NCBI RefSeq assembly: GCF_027531905.1
Contig: NZ_JAPZSU010000008.1
Span: 1-64,000 of the forward strand
Source: Flavobacterium sp.
Lineage (GTDB): Bacteria > Bacteroidota > Bacteroidia > Flavobacteriales > Flavobacteriaceae
Length of the DNA: 64,000 nucleotides
Reading direction: 5' to 3'
The notes beneath the pieces are model-generated. The model did not search any database. It was given only the letters and a program-made list of their open reading frames with translations, and was not told the DNA's origin. Shown here piece by piece: positions 16,989-26,340 of the stretch. The position numbers and the translations under genes are program-made. Every line of letters starts with the position of its first letter. Position 1 is the first letter of the stretch.

Positions 16989-18749
16989 TTATTGAATAGT
17001 AATCTCAAAAGGCATTACAGCTTGAATTCCTTTACGATTCTGAAAGCGTTTTACTTCTTGTAATAGTCGGTAATTTTCCTCGCCAATCTCTTCTTTTATA
17101 AAAGCTGTTTTTGATTTTGCAAACGGGAAATTTGCAAAAATATCCTCAAAATTTTTCTCATATTCTGGGTAATTCACCGTGCTATACGATTTAATTTTGG
17201 CCAATTTTGCTGCCTCGGCTATTGCTTCTCTCAAGCCGCCAATTTTATCTACCAGTCCAATTTTTACTGCCTCAGACCCTGTCCAAACACGACCTTGACC
17301 AATAGAATCTACTTGGGCAGTAGTCATTTTGCGGCCTTCTGCAACGTGACCAATAAAGGTAGCGTAGATATTTTCAACACCTTCTAGCGTTATAGCTTTG
17401 AATTTTTCATCCATTGGTACAAACGGACTATAATTCGATGCGTTTTCGTGAGTTCTAACTTGTTCAGTATTGATGCCGTAGCGGTTCGCAGCAACAGAGA
17501 AGTTAGGTAGCGTTCCAAATACGCCAATTGAGCCTGTAATCGTATTTTTTTCAGCAAAGATGGTATTGGCGTTACAAGCAATATAATACCCACCTGAAGC
17601 GGCATAATTACCCATAGACACTACAACAGGTTTTACTCTTTTTGTCAATTCTATTTCTCTCCAGATTAAGTCAGAAGTTAAAGCATTTCCACCAGGACTA
17701 TTAATACGCAAAACAATTGCTTTGATGTCGTCATCTTTTCTGGCCTCTTGAAGCGAACGACGCATCGAGCCTTCTCCAATTTCGTTTACATCACCTTCGC
17801 CGCTACCAATTTCTCCTTGTGCATATACGATAGCAATAGCATCATTGGAATCCATATTCACAGAAGTAGTAGTTGTTTTTTGGGTGTAATCGGCAATAGA
17901 GACCGTGTTATAATCCTCGTCTTTGTCTACTTTTAATACCTTTCTTATGGCGTTATGGTAAACATCTTCATAAGCAATGTAGTCAATAAGATTTTGTGCT
18001 TTGGCCATTTCTGGGGTTCTCGCCAAAAGACCGTTAGCAATTGTATTCAATTTTTCTACTGAGATATTTCTACTTTTCGAAATGTCTTCTACTATGTTTG
18101 TCCAAATTCCGTTTAGTAATGCCATAGTTTGTTCCTTATTAGCATCACTCATTTTGTTTTCTAGAAAAGGTTCAACAGCACTTTTGTATTTTCCGTGACG
18201 AATTACTTCCATCTTTAAGCCTGACTTTTCTTGAAAATCTTTAAAGAACATAACTTCAGTTGACAATCCTTTGAAATCCAATTCGCCAATTGGGTTGATG
18301 TAGATTGAAGTGGCAACAGAGTTTAAATAATATTCTTTTTGAGAATAACTATTAGCATAGGAATAAATAAATTTTCCTGATTTTTTAAAGCGGTTCAATG
18401 CATCACGAAGCTCTTTGCTTTGTGCCATTCCTAAACTAGAATTGGTATTTAGGATAGAAATTCCCTTAATGGCATCGTCAGTTTCTGCTATTTCTATAGC
18501 GTTGATAACATCAGTCAAACCAATTTTTTTTCTTTCAGAAAAAGCCGTTACCCAAGGGTCTGAGTATTTTCCAGCATAGTCATCAGAAAGATCAGATAAA
18601 TTTAGTTCTATAACTGAGTTATTTTCAACTTCAACAGTTTCAGAATCGCCTCCAAAAATGACTCCAATAAGGATAATTCCAAAGAATGAAAGCATCATAA
18701 AAACAAAAATACCAATAACGGTAGCCAAAACATTTCCTAAAAATCTCAT
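16989..18749 (-). CDS. sppA: Signal peptide peptidase SppA (67K type)
   Basis: Membrane-bound serine/lysine protease that degrades cleaved signal peptides at the periplasmic face. The 586-residue protein is the long, tandem-domain form. An N-terminal transmembrane helix (about 5-33) is followed by an S49 domain carrying the general-base lysine K189 in GKYKSAVEPF. A second S49 domain carries the nucleophile S385 in GNYAASGGYY. Spacing between the two residues (196) matches the E. coli enzyme closely. A good TTG-N18-TACTTTTG promoter precedes the gene and a strong terminator follows, so it is a single-gene unit. Confidence 0.96.
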   Translation of the reverse strand: MRFLGNVLATVIGIFVFMMLSFFGIILIGVIFGGDSETVEVENNSVIELNLSDLSDDYAGKYSDPWVTAFSERKKIGLTDVINAIEIAETDDAIKGISILNTNSSLGMAQSKELRDALNRFKKSGKFIYSYANSYSQKEYYLNSVATSIYINPIGELDFKGLSTEVMFFKDFQEKSGLKMEVIRHGKYKSAVEPFLENKMSDANKEQTMALLNGIWTNIVEDISKSRNISVEKLNTIANGLLARTPEMAKAQNLIDYIAYEDVYHNAIRKVLKVDKDEDYNTVSIADYTQKTTTTSVNMDSNDAIAIVYAQGEIGSGEGDVNEIGEGSMRRSLQEARKDDDIKAIVLRINSPGGNALTSDLIWREIELTKRVKPVVVSMGNYAASGGYYIACNANTIFAEKNTITGSIGVFGTLPNFSVAANRYGINTEQVRTHENASNYSPFVPMDEKFKAITLEGVENIYATFIGHVAEGRKMTTAQVDSIGQGRVWTGSEAVKIGLVDKIGGLREAIAEAAKLAKIKSYSTVNYPEYEKNFEDIFANFPFAKSKTAFIKEEIGEENYRLLQEVKRFQNRKGIQAVMPFEITIQ

Positions 18750-18796
18750 AGTTAGTTATTTTTTATCAATAAGTCTATAATCCAATTGTATTGTTA

Positions 18797-18825
18797 CAAA
18801 AGTAGATTTAAATTTCTTTTTTCAA
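18797..18825 (-). promoter_or_regulatory. Promoter of sppA
   Basis: On the minus strand TTG (complement of 18823-18825) is followed after 18 bp by TACTTTTG (complement of 18797-18804), an exact TAnnTTTG box. The sppA ATG is 47 bp downstream. Confidence 0.65.
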
Positions 18826-18885
18826 AATAATCTACTTGTATATCAGTAGTGATTTTAATTTTCTTTTCCTTAATTTGTACCTATT

Positions 18886-20028
18886 ATGAAGTCACAGCAT
18901 CAAGTCGTATTGTCGTTAGGTAGTAATCAGGGGCAAAGGTTAGAAACCATTATCCAATGTATTGATGTATTGCATCTTGAGGTAGGTACGGTTTTAAAAA
19001 TTTCCCCAGTTTATGAATCGCCAGCTTGGGGTTTTGAAAGCACACCTTTTTACAATTGCGCCTTAGTTTTGCACACCAACGCTTCTCCTGTACAAGTTTT
19101 AAGCAAAATTCTTAAAATAGAAAAGCGTTTAGGTCGCATTCGGACGACTACAGTTGGTTATGCAGCGAGAAATATTGACATTGATATCATTGCTTTTGAT
19201 GAATTGGTAGTGGATACTGAAAAACTACAATTGCCTCATCCACTAATGCAAGACCGCAATTTTGTTTTATTGCCATTTTGTGACTTACAATTGGATTGGA
19301 TACACCCAATTTTTAAAAAATCTGTCACTGAATTAATTGCAGAAACAACCGATAAAAGCAGGTGTCAAGTCGTAGCGACAATCCCTGCGCCATTGAGCAG
19401 CATTCCTCTAGAAAAATACAATTACATCGCATTCGAAGGTAATATTGGAGCAGGAAAAACAACATTGGCTAACAAAATCGCCGAAGATTTTAATGCTAAA
19501 ACAGTATTAGAACGCTTTGCAGACAATCCCTTTTTGCCAAAGTTTTACAAAGACCAAAACCGATATGCTTTTCCTCTCGAAATGTCTTTTCTTGCCGACA
19601 GGTACCAACAGTTGTCAGACGATTTGGCGCAATTCGATTTGTTCAAAGATTTTATCGTAGCCGATTATCATATTTTCAAATCCCTAATTTTTGCAAAAAT
19701 CACTTTGGCAGAAGACGAGTACCGTTTGTACCACACCCTTTTTTCCATCATTTATAAAGAAATGCCCAAGCCCGATTTGTACATTTATCTGTATCAAAAC
19801 ACCCAGCGTTTATTGCAAAACATAAAGAAAAGAGGCCGAAGCTACGAACAAGATATTCAGGAAGAATACCTAGAAAAAATCAATACGGGCTATCTCGATT
19901 ATATCAAATCACAAAAAGATTTGAACGTGTTAATCATCGATGTTTCAAATCTTGACTTTGTCAAAAACCAGTCAGATTATCTTTTTGTTTTAAATGAAAT
20001 CAAAAAGAAAATACATCACACTTCCTGA
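18886..20028 (+). CDS. folK: HPPK (FolK) fused to a deoxynucleoside kinase
   Basis: Two enzymes in one 380-residue chain. Residues 1-160 are 6-hydroxymethyl-7,8-dihydropterin pyrophosphokinase of folate synthesis. They show LSLGSNQGQR, PVYESPAWGF and the signature motif RNIDIDIIAF, with HPLMQDRNFVLLP. Residues about 175-380 are a dNK/dGK-type deoxynucleoside kinase. That half has a P-loop FEGNIGAGKTT near residue 184, an ERF motif, a lid arginine region KKRGRSYEQDI and a Q-rich substrate segment. The linker is short (VATIPAPLSSIPLEKYNYIA). The gene is divergent from sppA. REP-like copy 3 begins 3 bp after its stop codon. Confidence 0.93.
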   Translation: MKSQHQVVLSLGSNQGQRLETIIQCIDVLHLEVGTVLKISPVYESPAWGFESTPFYNCALVLHTNASPVQVLSKILKIEKRLGRIRTTTVGYAARNIDIDIIAFDELVVDTEKLQLPHPLMQDRNFVLLPFCDLQLDWIHPIFKKSVTELIAETTDKSRCQVVATIPAPLSSIPLEKYNYIAFEGNIGAGKTTLANKIAEDFNAKTVLERFADNPFLPKFYKDQNRYAFPLEMSFLADRYQQLSDDLAQFDLFKDFIVADYHIFKSLIFAKITLAEDEYRLYHTLFSIIYKEMPKPDLYIYLYQNTQRLLQNIKKRGRSYEQDIQEEYLEKINTGYLDYIKSQKDLNVLIIDVSNLDFVKNQSDYLFVLNEIKKKIHHTS

Positions 20029-20030
20029 TT

Positions 20031-20165
20031 TTTAGGAGCGCATCAAAAGGCTTTTTTGGAGTTATGGTTTCCCGCTTTCCGTTATACCCGAGCGATAGCG
20101 AACTGACGAAGCAATCTTATGCCACGAACCCCGGGTCATAAGGATTTTCACTACAATCGGGATTA
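20031..20165 (+). repeat. REP-like palindromic element, copy 3
   Basis: Begins TTTAGGAGC 3 bp after the folK stop. It carries TTTCCCGCTTTCCGTTATA, an extra block with GAGCGATAGCGAACTGA, then a hairpin (CTTATGCC with a facing CATAAG), GGATTTTCACTAC and the closing AATCGGGATT. The GCGATAGC block also appears in the loop of copy 5. Confidence 0.75.
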
Positions 20166-20382
20166 AATCCGATCATAGATCATTAACCTTGGGCTAAAAG
20201 ATAATGTGCCGCTATCGTTGGTTCTCTTTTTAATTATTAACTAAATTAGAGTTTTCAATAAAGAAAAAGAAGTAAATAGAAATTCTGAATTTTCAAAGAT
20301 CATTCTATAAATAAAATTGCATTTGCAAATCTAAAGGGGCTAAAGAACAAAATTCACTTTTTCATCAGCGTGTTATCTTACT

Positions 20383-20421
20383 ATTCAAAGCGTACTCTTG
20401 TCAAGTACCAATTTATAAATA
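20383..20421. repeat. 39-bp direct repeat, left copy
   Basis: Identical over 39 bases to 21792-21830, which is the 3' end (including stop codon) of the gene at 21794-22633. Here no gene is attached, so it is a duplicated gene end. The rest of the gap 20166-20524 is AT-rich with no recognisable feature. Confidence 0.85.
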
Positions 20422-20524
20422 CGCTGTTTGTAGCTTCTTTAAGCTTTTTAGTTCTCATTTGTATTATTGTTTATCTGCTAAAATGATTTCGGTTGTACAT
20501 ACACTGTCAGTTTTTTTTATTTGA

Positions 20525-21689
20525 TTAAAAATTTCCCATCACTTCGTATTCTTTTGTTTTATCTTTTTTATCCGCTACTAATTTCAAAAAGGTATCGAGT
20601 TCTTTGGTCAAAGGCAATTGATTTTGATTTTTCCAAAAATCAGCTGAGTAGATAAATTTAGCTTTGAATAGGTCTTTATCTGTTGAAAAATTTGAAGTAA
20701 TTTTCTCGTCTCGGGGAGCACTAGTTACAAAGAAATCTATTGAATTATCAAAGAAAAATGACTTTTTATCTGTTGCAACTTCTACTTTGACATCCATTTT
20801 TAATGAAACAGGGTAGTATTTATTTGAAGCCACGTCTTTGATGAATTTTATGTGCTTGGTCCACTCGGGAGTCCTGTATTTAACCTTGGAAAGCATAAAT
20901 TTTGAATAGGGCAGTAGAATAGTATCAATATCTGAACTCATTTTTAATTCAACAATGGCAAGATCTTTTTTGTTGATGACAAGATAACCTTTGATACCAA
21001 GGCCTTGATTGTTTTTATTCTTGGATTCAAATTCAATTTTTTTTGTAATTCTCATCATTAAAGGCAATTTCAGTAAAATTGCATCCGCTTGGTGATGGCG
21101 CAACCAAGTTAGATATCTCTTCAAAATTTTGAAATTTAAAGTCTATACCCTCTTTTTTATCATAAAGTTTTACTTTACGCATATTCAAAATTTCAATGCT
21201 TGTTTTATTCTTGGCTGAATTGTCTTTATTTCTTTTTCCTGATAAGTCTTGTAGTACCATTGGTTCATCTTCTTTTTTCAAAATATTTCTCAAGAAAAAA
21301 TCAATGGTATAGTTACCTAATTCATTGTCTTTGATTTTATCGTACACTTTTTGAATATATGCTGCCGAATTCCCAACGATGATTTCGGGTAGTTGGATTG
21401 TTTTTTGTTGCATAAAGATGGTGTCTTTGGACTCTTTTAATTCGTCAAAAGTTGTCGCTATAGTTTCATATCCCAAAAAATTCAAATTGATGGCTTTGTT
21501 TGCAGAAACAAAAATAAATTTACCCTCGGCATTCGTAGTAGAATAATCTTTTTGGTTAGAAATTATTACGTTTTCTAATGGGAGTTTAGTAAGTAAATCT
21601 ACTACTGTTTTTTGAGTTTGATAGTTTTGGGCATTGCTATAGGTAACGAGTAGTAGTGCAAATAGTTTAAATATAGTTCTAATTTTCAT
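20525..21689 (-). pseudogene. Carboxypeptidase-regulatory-domain protein, frameshifted at an A8 tract
   Basis: Two overlapping frames on the minus strand make one protein. The first (from ATG 21689) has a signal peptide (LFALLLVTYSNAQ) and a carboxypeptidase-regulatory-like domain (VVDLLTKLPLENVIISNQ, NLNFLGYETI). It ends abruptly at DENYKKN. The second frame continues KKIEFESKNKNNQGLGIKGY to a stop at 20525. The break lies in eight A residues (complement of 21037-21044); seven would fuse the frames into about 387 residues. The downstream frame is open for over 160 codons, so the change is recent, a sequencing slip, or a slippage site. Function is unknown; similar proteins are exported. The gene lies within a segment bounded by 39-bp direct repeats. 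Confidence 0.8.
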
Positions 21690-21763
21690 ATAATTGACTT
21701 TGGTTTTAATTGTATTGATGATTACTTATTTATATTTTTTTTCCAATCTCAAGTAGTGTGTGT

Positions 21764-21791
21764 TTCATCACGAGTCGCCCCGATATTCGCG
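21764..21791 (+). repeat. Possible REP-like fragment next to the right 39-bp repeat
   Basis: TTCATCACGAGTCGCCCCG resembles the middle of REP-like copy 2 (TTCAATCACGAGTCGTCCCG). It stops there, abutting the 39-bp repeat at 21792. No closing CGGGGCT is found. It is too short to be sure. Confidence 0.35.
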
Positions 21792-21830
21792 ATTCAAAGC
21801 GTACTCTTGTCAAGTACCAATTTATAAATA
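21792..21830. repeat. 39-bp direct repeat, right copy
   Basis: Identical to 20383-20421. It covers the last 12 codons and stop of the gene at 21794-22633 on the minus strand plus two bases beyond. The two copies bracket a 1370-bp segment with the frameshifted gene. Confidence 0.85.
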
Positions 21831-22633
21831 TTCGTTTCCAACACCTCCGAGTCTTTGTCTTCGCATAACAAAAACTCCACTGTTTTATCCGAATTTTGAT
21901 AGAGGGTAAGACCTTCAAATTTATGCGTATCGCTTATTTTTTGCGTAAATTCTAGCTTCATCGTTTCTATATCTATTATTCCAACCAAGCTTCCTTTCAC
22001 CTCTCCATCATTATATGTTGACTGTGTATCTTCGGCGGTAGCCAAAAAATAAATTTTAGTATCAACCAAAACGGCATCGGTAAAACTGCTACGCACCCCA
22101 TTAATTTTGGGCAACTTATACTCGTTGCTAATCATATTGAATTCGTTGATTAGGTTTTTACCATAAATTGTAAAAATCACATTTTTGCTCTTTTTCCCGT
22201 TCCCCCGATTAAAAAGTAGCCATTCTTTTCCTGTATAAATAGCCCCTTCCAGATTAAAGTCATCGGCTTTAATTTGACCAAAGCTTTGCATTACGCCATA
22301 CAAATCGGTCAAATCGTTGGTTTTAATCTCTTTTTCGGTTGTATTGATTTCCACCATTTTGTTGCGTTTAGGAGTAGAACCAGAACCAAAAATATACAAC
22401 CTGTCATCAAAACTCGTTATGGCTTCAAAATCGGGTTTGTCTTTTTTAGCAATATTTATGCTGGCGTTTTCAATAATAGCGTGTTGCTGCAAGTCTTTGG
22501 CTTCCATATAGTATTCGTACAAATACCCGCTGTTGTCACCAATAACATATAAGGAAGGCGATTTGTAAATAAGACCAGAAGCAGAACCAATTCCTATGAT
22601 TTGAAATAAAAGCTCGAGTGTGAATTTTTCCAT
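21794..22633 (-). CDS. Conserved hypothetical protein, propeller-like (DUF6929-like)
   Basis: 279 residues from the ATG at 22633 (MEKFTLELLFQIIGIGSASG); the frame extends upstream to 22696 but those codons look non-coding. No signal peptide is seen. Repeated short beta-rich blocks (PSLYVIGDNSGYLYEYY, DDRLYIFGSGSTPKR, EWLLFNRGNGKKS, TKIYFLATAEDT, VGIIDIETMKLEF) suggest a beta-propeller. It resembles flavobacterial proteins of unknown function that I associate with DUF6929, with modest certainty. It is followed on the same strand by the frameshifted gene. Its 3' end is duplicated as the left 39-bp repeat. Confidence 0.65.
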   Translation of the reverse strand: MEKFTLELLFQIIGIGSASGLIYKSPSLYVIGDNSGYLYEYYMEAKDLQQHAIIENASINIAKKDKPDFEAITSFDDRLYIFGSGSTPKRNKMVEINTTEKEIKTNDLTDLYGVMQSFGQIKADDFNLEGAIYTGKEWLLFNRGNGKKSKNVIFTIYGKNLINEFNMISNEYKLPKINGVRSSFTDAVLVDTKIYFLATAEDTQSTYNDGEVKGSLVGIIDIETMKLEFTQKISDTHKFEGLTLYQNSDKTVEFLLCEDKDSEVLETNIYKLVLDKSTL

Positions 22634-22960
22634 TGTATTATAATATTTGTATCCAAATTCCATTAAAGTGCGGAATCCAGATAAATTAAAAAGCAACTAA
22701 AGTAGTGATTTGTCAGCAGAATCTTTTCGTTTAGGTGGACTTTAAAAAGTTTCTTAGTATACTTTTTTCGAAAGCTAGTGAGATTTGACTTCTCATTGTT
22801 AACTCAATTTAAACTCAATATTTCGTTACTGTTAGATTGTAAATTTTAGATTAAATTACATTATAAAATCTTACGGATTGATAGCTGTTTCTTAATCCCA
22901 ACGTGATAATGTGTTTAAATTCATACTCTTATTTTGTGGGTATAAAAAAAACATATAACA

Positions 22961-24406
22961 ATGAAAAAACTAATTTTACCCTTATTGTGTTTGGTTTCAC
23001 TTATTTCTTGTGAGAACGACTCTAATGACGCTAAACCAACTAGTGTGGTATTGGCAAATCAATCAGTAACTCCAGTATTGCTTACTAAAAAAGCAGGTTT
23101 TGAAAACGTGGAGTTATTCTCTTTAATTTCTTCTGATGATGTATTGGCTGGAAGCCCAAAGTTCGTTTTTGGAGGTTCTGCTGACGGTTCTGGTTTGTTA
23201 AGAAACGATGATGGAACATTTACTTTTTTGGTAAATCACGAAGACAATTTTGCAGTTTCAAGAGTTACTCTTGATAAAACCTTCAAACCTTTGAAAGGAG
23301 AGTATTTGTTAAACTCAAATGGTGGAACTTGGAGATTATGTGGTGCTACTATGGCTACTGTTGCAGAACACGGTTTTGGACCTTTGTACTTAACTAGTGG
23401 AGAATCAGGAGAGGAATCTCGTACGCACGCAGTATATCCTTATGCCGATGCTGGAATGGCATCTGTTACCAAAGAGTTAGCTTCATTTGGGCGTTTGAGT
23501 GCTGAAAATGCTATGCCATTAAATGCAAAAGCTTATGCTGGGAAAACGGTTGTAGTGATTGGAGATGACGATTCAGGAACTTACGGAGGACAGGTAATAA
23601 TGTATGTGTCTAATCGTGTTGGTGATTTAGCCGATGGTTCTTTGTATATGATGAAACGTCAAGACGACAATCAAAGAGAAAAAGATATGGTAGTGAATCA
23701 AAAATATCCTGTATCATTTGTAAAAATCGAGAATCATACAACACTTACTGGTGCTGCATTAAACGCTTCGGTAAATACTTTAAAAGGTATCAAATTTGGA
23801 AGAGTAGAAGATTTGGATTACCGAAAAGGAAGTGCTGAAGGTGCACGTGAAATCTATTTCAACGTAACGGGTCAAAATACTACAGGAACCAATGCAGATG
23901 CTTCTAGAACCAAATACGGTCGTGTGTATAAATTGAACTTAGATGCTAACAATCCATTAATCGGAAATTTAGAAGTGATTTTGGATGGTGATGACCGTAA
24001 CGGAATTGCGGGTAAATTTCAAAATCCAGACAACATTTGTGTGACCAAAAACTTTGTGTATGTGCAAGAAGATGCCAATGGATATGGTGACGAAACTCAC
24101 GATGCCTACATCTATCAATATGATATTGCTAAAAAGCAATTAAAAGTAGTTTTCGAATTAGACCACCGTCGTACGGCTACTGATGCTGCCAAATATAACG
24201 TAGGAGGAACTTCAAAATTTGGAGACTGGGAATATGGTGCTATGATTGATGTATCGGAGCAATTGGGAATCGATGACACCTTTTTGTTGAGCGTTCAACC
24301 GCATTCTTGGAAAGGGACAAAATACAAAGGTGTTGATGGCGGTACAAATCGTCCAAACGAAGATCAAGCGAGTCAAATTGTATTAATCAAAGGATTAGCT
24401 AGATAA
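22961..24406 (+). CDS. PhoX-like (DUF839) lipoprotein
   Basis: 481 residues with a lipoprotein signal (LLCLVSLISC, Cys about 17), so membrane-anchored, likely at the outer membrane or surface. Blocks such as DGTFTFLVNHEDNF, LCGATMATVAEHGFGPLYLT, TSGESGEESRTHAVYPY, FGRVEDLDYR and QNPDNICVTKNFVYVQED recall the PhoX/DUF839 family, calcium- and iron-dependent alkaline phosphatases with a beta-propeller fold. Enzymatic activity cannot be confirmed from what I see. A terminator follows 20 bp after the stop. A di-haem peroxidase lipoprotein gene comes next on the same strand. Confidence 0.75.
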   Translation: MKKLILPLLCLVSLISCENDSNDAKPTSVVLANQSVTPVLLTKKAGFENVELFSLISSDDVLAGSPKFVFGGSADGSGLLRNDDGTFTFLVNHEDNFAVSRVTLDKTFKPLKGEYLLNSNGGTWRLCGATMATVAEHGFGPLYLTSGESGEESRTHAVYPYADAGMASVTKELASFGRLSAENAMPLNAKAYAGKTVVVIGDDDSGTYGGQVIMYVSNRVGDLADGSLYMMKRQDDNQREKDMVVNQKYPVSFVKIENHTTLTGAALNASVNTLKGIKFGRVEDLDYRKGSAEGAREIYFNVTGQNTTGTNADASRTKYGRVYKLNLDANNPLIGNLEVILDGDDRNGIAGKFQNPDNICVTKNFVYVQEDANGYGDETHDAYIYQYDIAKKQLKVVFELDHRRTATDAAKYNVGGTSKFGDWEYGAMIDVSEQLGIDDTFLLSVQPHSWKGTKYKGVDGGTNRPNEDQASQIVLIKGLAR

Positions 24407-24425
24407 CATATCTTTTATTACCCAC

Positions 24426-24467
24426 AACCACGATGGCATTTTGTTATCGTGGTTTTGGTTTTTTTAT
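24426..24467 (+). terminator. Terminator of the PhoX-like gene
   Basis: AACCACGAT (24426-24434) pairs with ATCGTGGTT (24446-24454), followed by TTGG and a run of T. Confidence 0.82.
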
Positions 24468-24570
24468 TTCTAAAATAATCATGAAATGAGCATGACAGGA
24501 AATTGGTCGCAAAAATCAATGATGATATGCGAATTACATAGGACCGATAAAAAACAATAAATATCAACAT

Positions 24571-26340
24571 ATGAAAAAAATCATTGTTTTATTCTTCTCA
24601 TTTGCCTTGTTTTCTTGTCAACCCGCTGAGGAAAACCATCAAAAAGTTGCCGCTAATTTTGAAATAAATATAAAGCAGTTAAAAGTCGAAGTTGAACATT
24701 TAAAAGAATTGGTGCAATCTGATACCAATTCCCAAAAGATTAAATTTCAATTTTTGAAAGCTCATAGTAGTTACAAAAAAGTGGAATGGCTGACCGAGTA
24801 TTATTTTCCAGCAGTTGCCAAGTCCATCAACGGACCAGCATTACCAGAGTTTGAAGAAAACGATGGAAAAACGTTGCCTCCAGAAGGCTTTCAAGTCATT
24901 GAAGAATATTTTTTTCCAAAATACAATCAGTCAACAAAAGCTGAAGTATTGACAGAAATAGGCATTTTGAATGCGAATTTAAATCGATTAGAAAAAATAG
25001 CGCAAACCAATGAATTGACAGATGCTTCGGTTTTTGATGCGTTGCGACTATCCGTATTTAGAATGATTACCCTCGGAATTACGGGCTTTGATTCACCAGT
25101 TGCACTGCATTCCATCCCAGAAGCAAAAGTAGTTTTAGAAAGCATTGCGAAAAATATAACTTTTTATGAAAACACTTTGGATGCTAAGTCATTTCAAGCG
25201 CTTTCAGCTACTCTTTCTCAAGGAACAAAATACCTAGCAACTCATACCAACTTCAATGCTTTTGATAGAGCGTATTTTATAAAAAATATAGCTAATCCAT
25301 TGAGTAAACAGTTATATCAATGTCAAAAAAGGGCTTCGATTCCTTTTGTAAAAGAGACCAGAGCTCTAAAAACTACAGCGCAAACGCTCTTTGATAAAGA
25401 GGCTTTTGATATAGAAGCTTTCAATGGTTTTCCTGATTATAAAACCACTCCAGAAAAAATTGCCTTAGGAAAAAAGTTATTCAATGACCCTATTTTGTCA
25501 GGCAACAATTCGCGTTCTTGTGCTTCTTGCCACCATTCTGATATTGCTTTTACAGATGGTTTAGAACAAACGATTTCCTTAGATGGCAAAACCAAAGTAA
25601 AACGAAATACACCCACTTTGATGAACATCGCTTTTCAACGTGCTTTCTTCTATGATTCTAAAGTAAGTTATCTCGAAGACCAAGCTGTGGCTGTTATTAC
25701 AAACGAAATCGAAATGCACGGTTCTCTTGAAAAATCAGTAAAAGCCTTGCAAAAAGATAAAAAGTACGTAGCCGAATTTAAAAAAGCATTTCCTAAAAAT
25801 GAGATTAACGAATTCGGAATCAAAAACGCCTTGGCTTCCTACGTTCGCTCTTTGAGTGATTACAATTCAAAGTTTGATGCATACATGCGTGATGAAGTCG
25901 AATATTCGACAGACGAAAAAGCAGGTTTTAATCTATTTGCTGGCAAAGCCAAATGTGCTACTTGCCATTTTATTCCTTTAACCAACGGGACAGTCCCACC
26001 TAATTTTATGAAAACAGAAAGCGAAATTTTAGGAGTACCCAATAGGCATAACTATTTAGATGCCGATTTAGGAAAATATGAATTGACCCAAGCCGAAATT
26101 CATAGAAATTCATTTAAAACACCCACCATCAGAAATATTGAGTTAACGGCTCCGTATATGCATAATGGTGTTTTTAAAACTTTGGAAGAAGTCATTGATT
26201 TTTATAACAAAGGTGGTGGAATTGGCCTTGGATTTAAAGTGCCTAATCAAACCTTGCCTGAAGATGAATTACTACTTTCAGATAAGGAAAAGAAACAGTT
26301 AATCGCTTTTATGAAAACCCTTACTGATAAGAGAAATTGA
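24571..26340 (+). CDS. Di-haem cytochrome c peroxidase with an extra N-terminal helical domain
   Basis: 589-residue lipoprotein (FFSFALFSCQ signal). The last 330 residues are a bacterial di-haem cytochrome c peroxidase/MauG-type domain, with haem motifs CASCH (near residue 317) and CATCH (near 462). It also shows the RNTPTLMNIAFQRAFFYD segment and the FKTPTIRNIELTAPYMHNG ending typical of the family. It would reduce hydrogen peroxide in the periplasm. The first 270 residues are helical (NINQLK-type heptads, FLKAHSSYKKVEWLTEYYFP) and resemble imelysin/EfeO-type sequence. That part is about as long as the enzyme and is not in standard CcpA. It may form a unit with the PhoX-like gene, although a terminator separates them. 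Confidence 0.88.
   Translation: MKKIIVLFFSFALFSCQPAEENHQKVAANFEINIKQLKVEVEHLKELVQSDTNSQKIKFQFLKAHSSYKKVEWLTEYYFPAVAKSINGPALPEFEENDGKTLPPEGFQVIEEYFFPKYNQSTKAEVLTEIGILNANLNRLEKIAQTNELTDASVFDALRLSVFRMITLGITGFDSPVALHSIPEAKVVLESIAKNITFYENTLDAKSFQALSATLSQGTKYLATHTNFNAFDRAYFIKNIANPLSKQLYQCQKRASIPFVKETRALKTTAQTLFDKEAFDIEAFNGFPDYKTTPEKIALGKKLFNDPILSGNNSRSCASCHHSDIAFTDGLEQTISLDGKTKVKRNTPTLMNIAFQRAFFYDSKVSYLEDQAVAVITNEIEMHGSLEKSVKALQKDKKYVAEFKKAFPKNEINEFGIKNALASYVRSLSDYNSKFDAYMRDEVEYSTDEKAGFNLFAGKAKCATCHFIPLTNGTVPPNFMKTESEILGVPNRHNYLDADLGKYELTQAEIHRNSFKTPTIRNIELTAPYMHNGVFKTLEEVIDFYNKGGGIGLGFKVPNQTLPEDELLLSDKEKKQLIAFMKTLTDKRN

Noticed and set aside
20525-21689. Two separate overlapping genes on the minus strand
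   Set aside because: The second frame has no signal or independent start and continues the first protein once one A is removed from the A8 tract; a single broken gene explains both.
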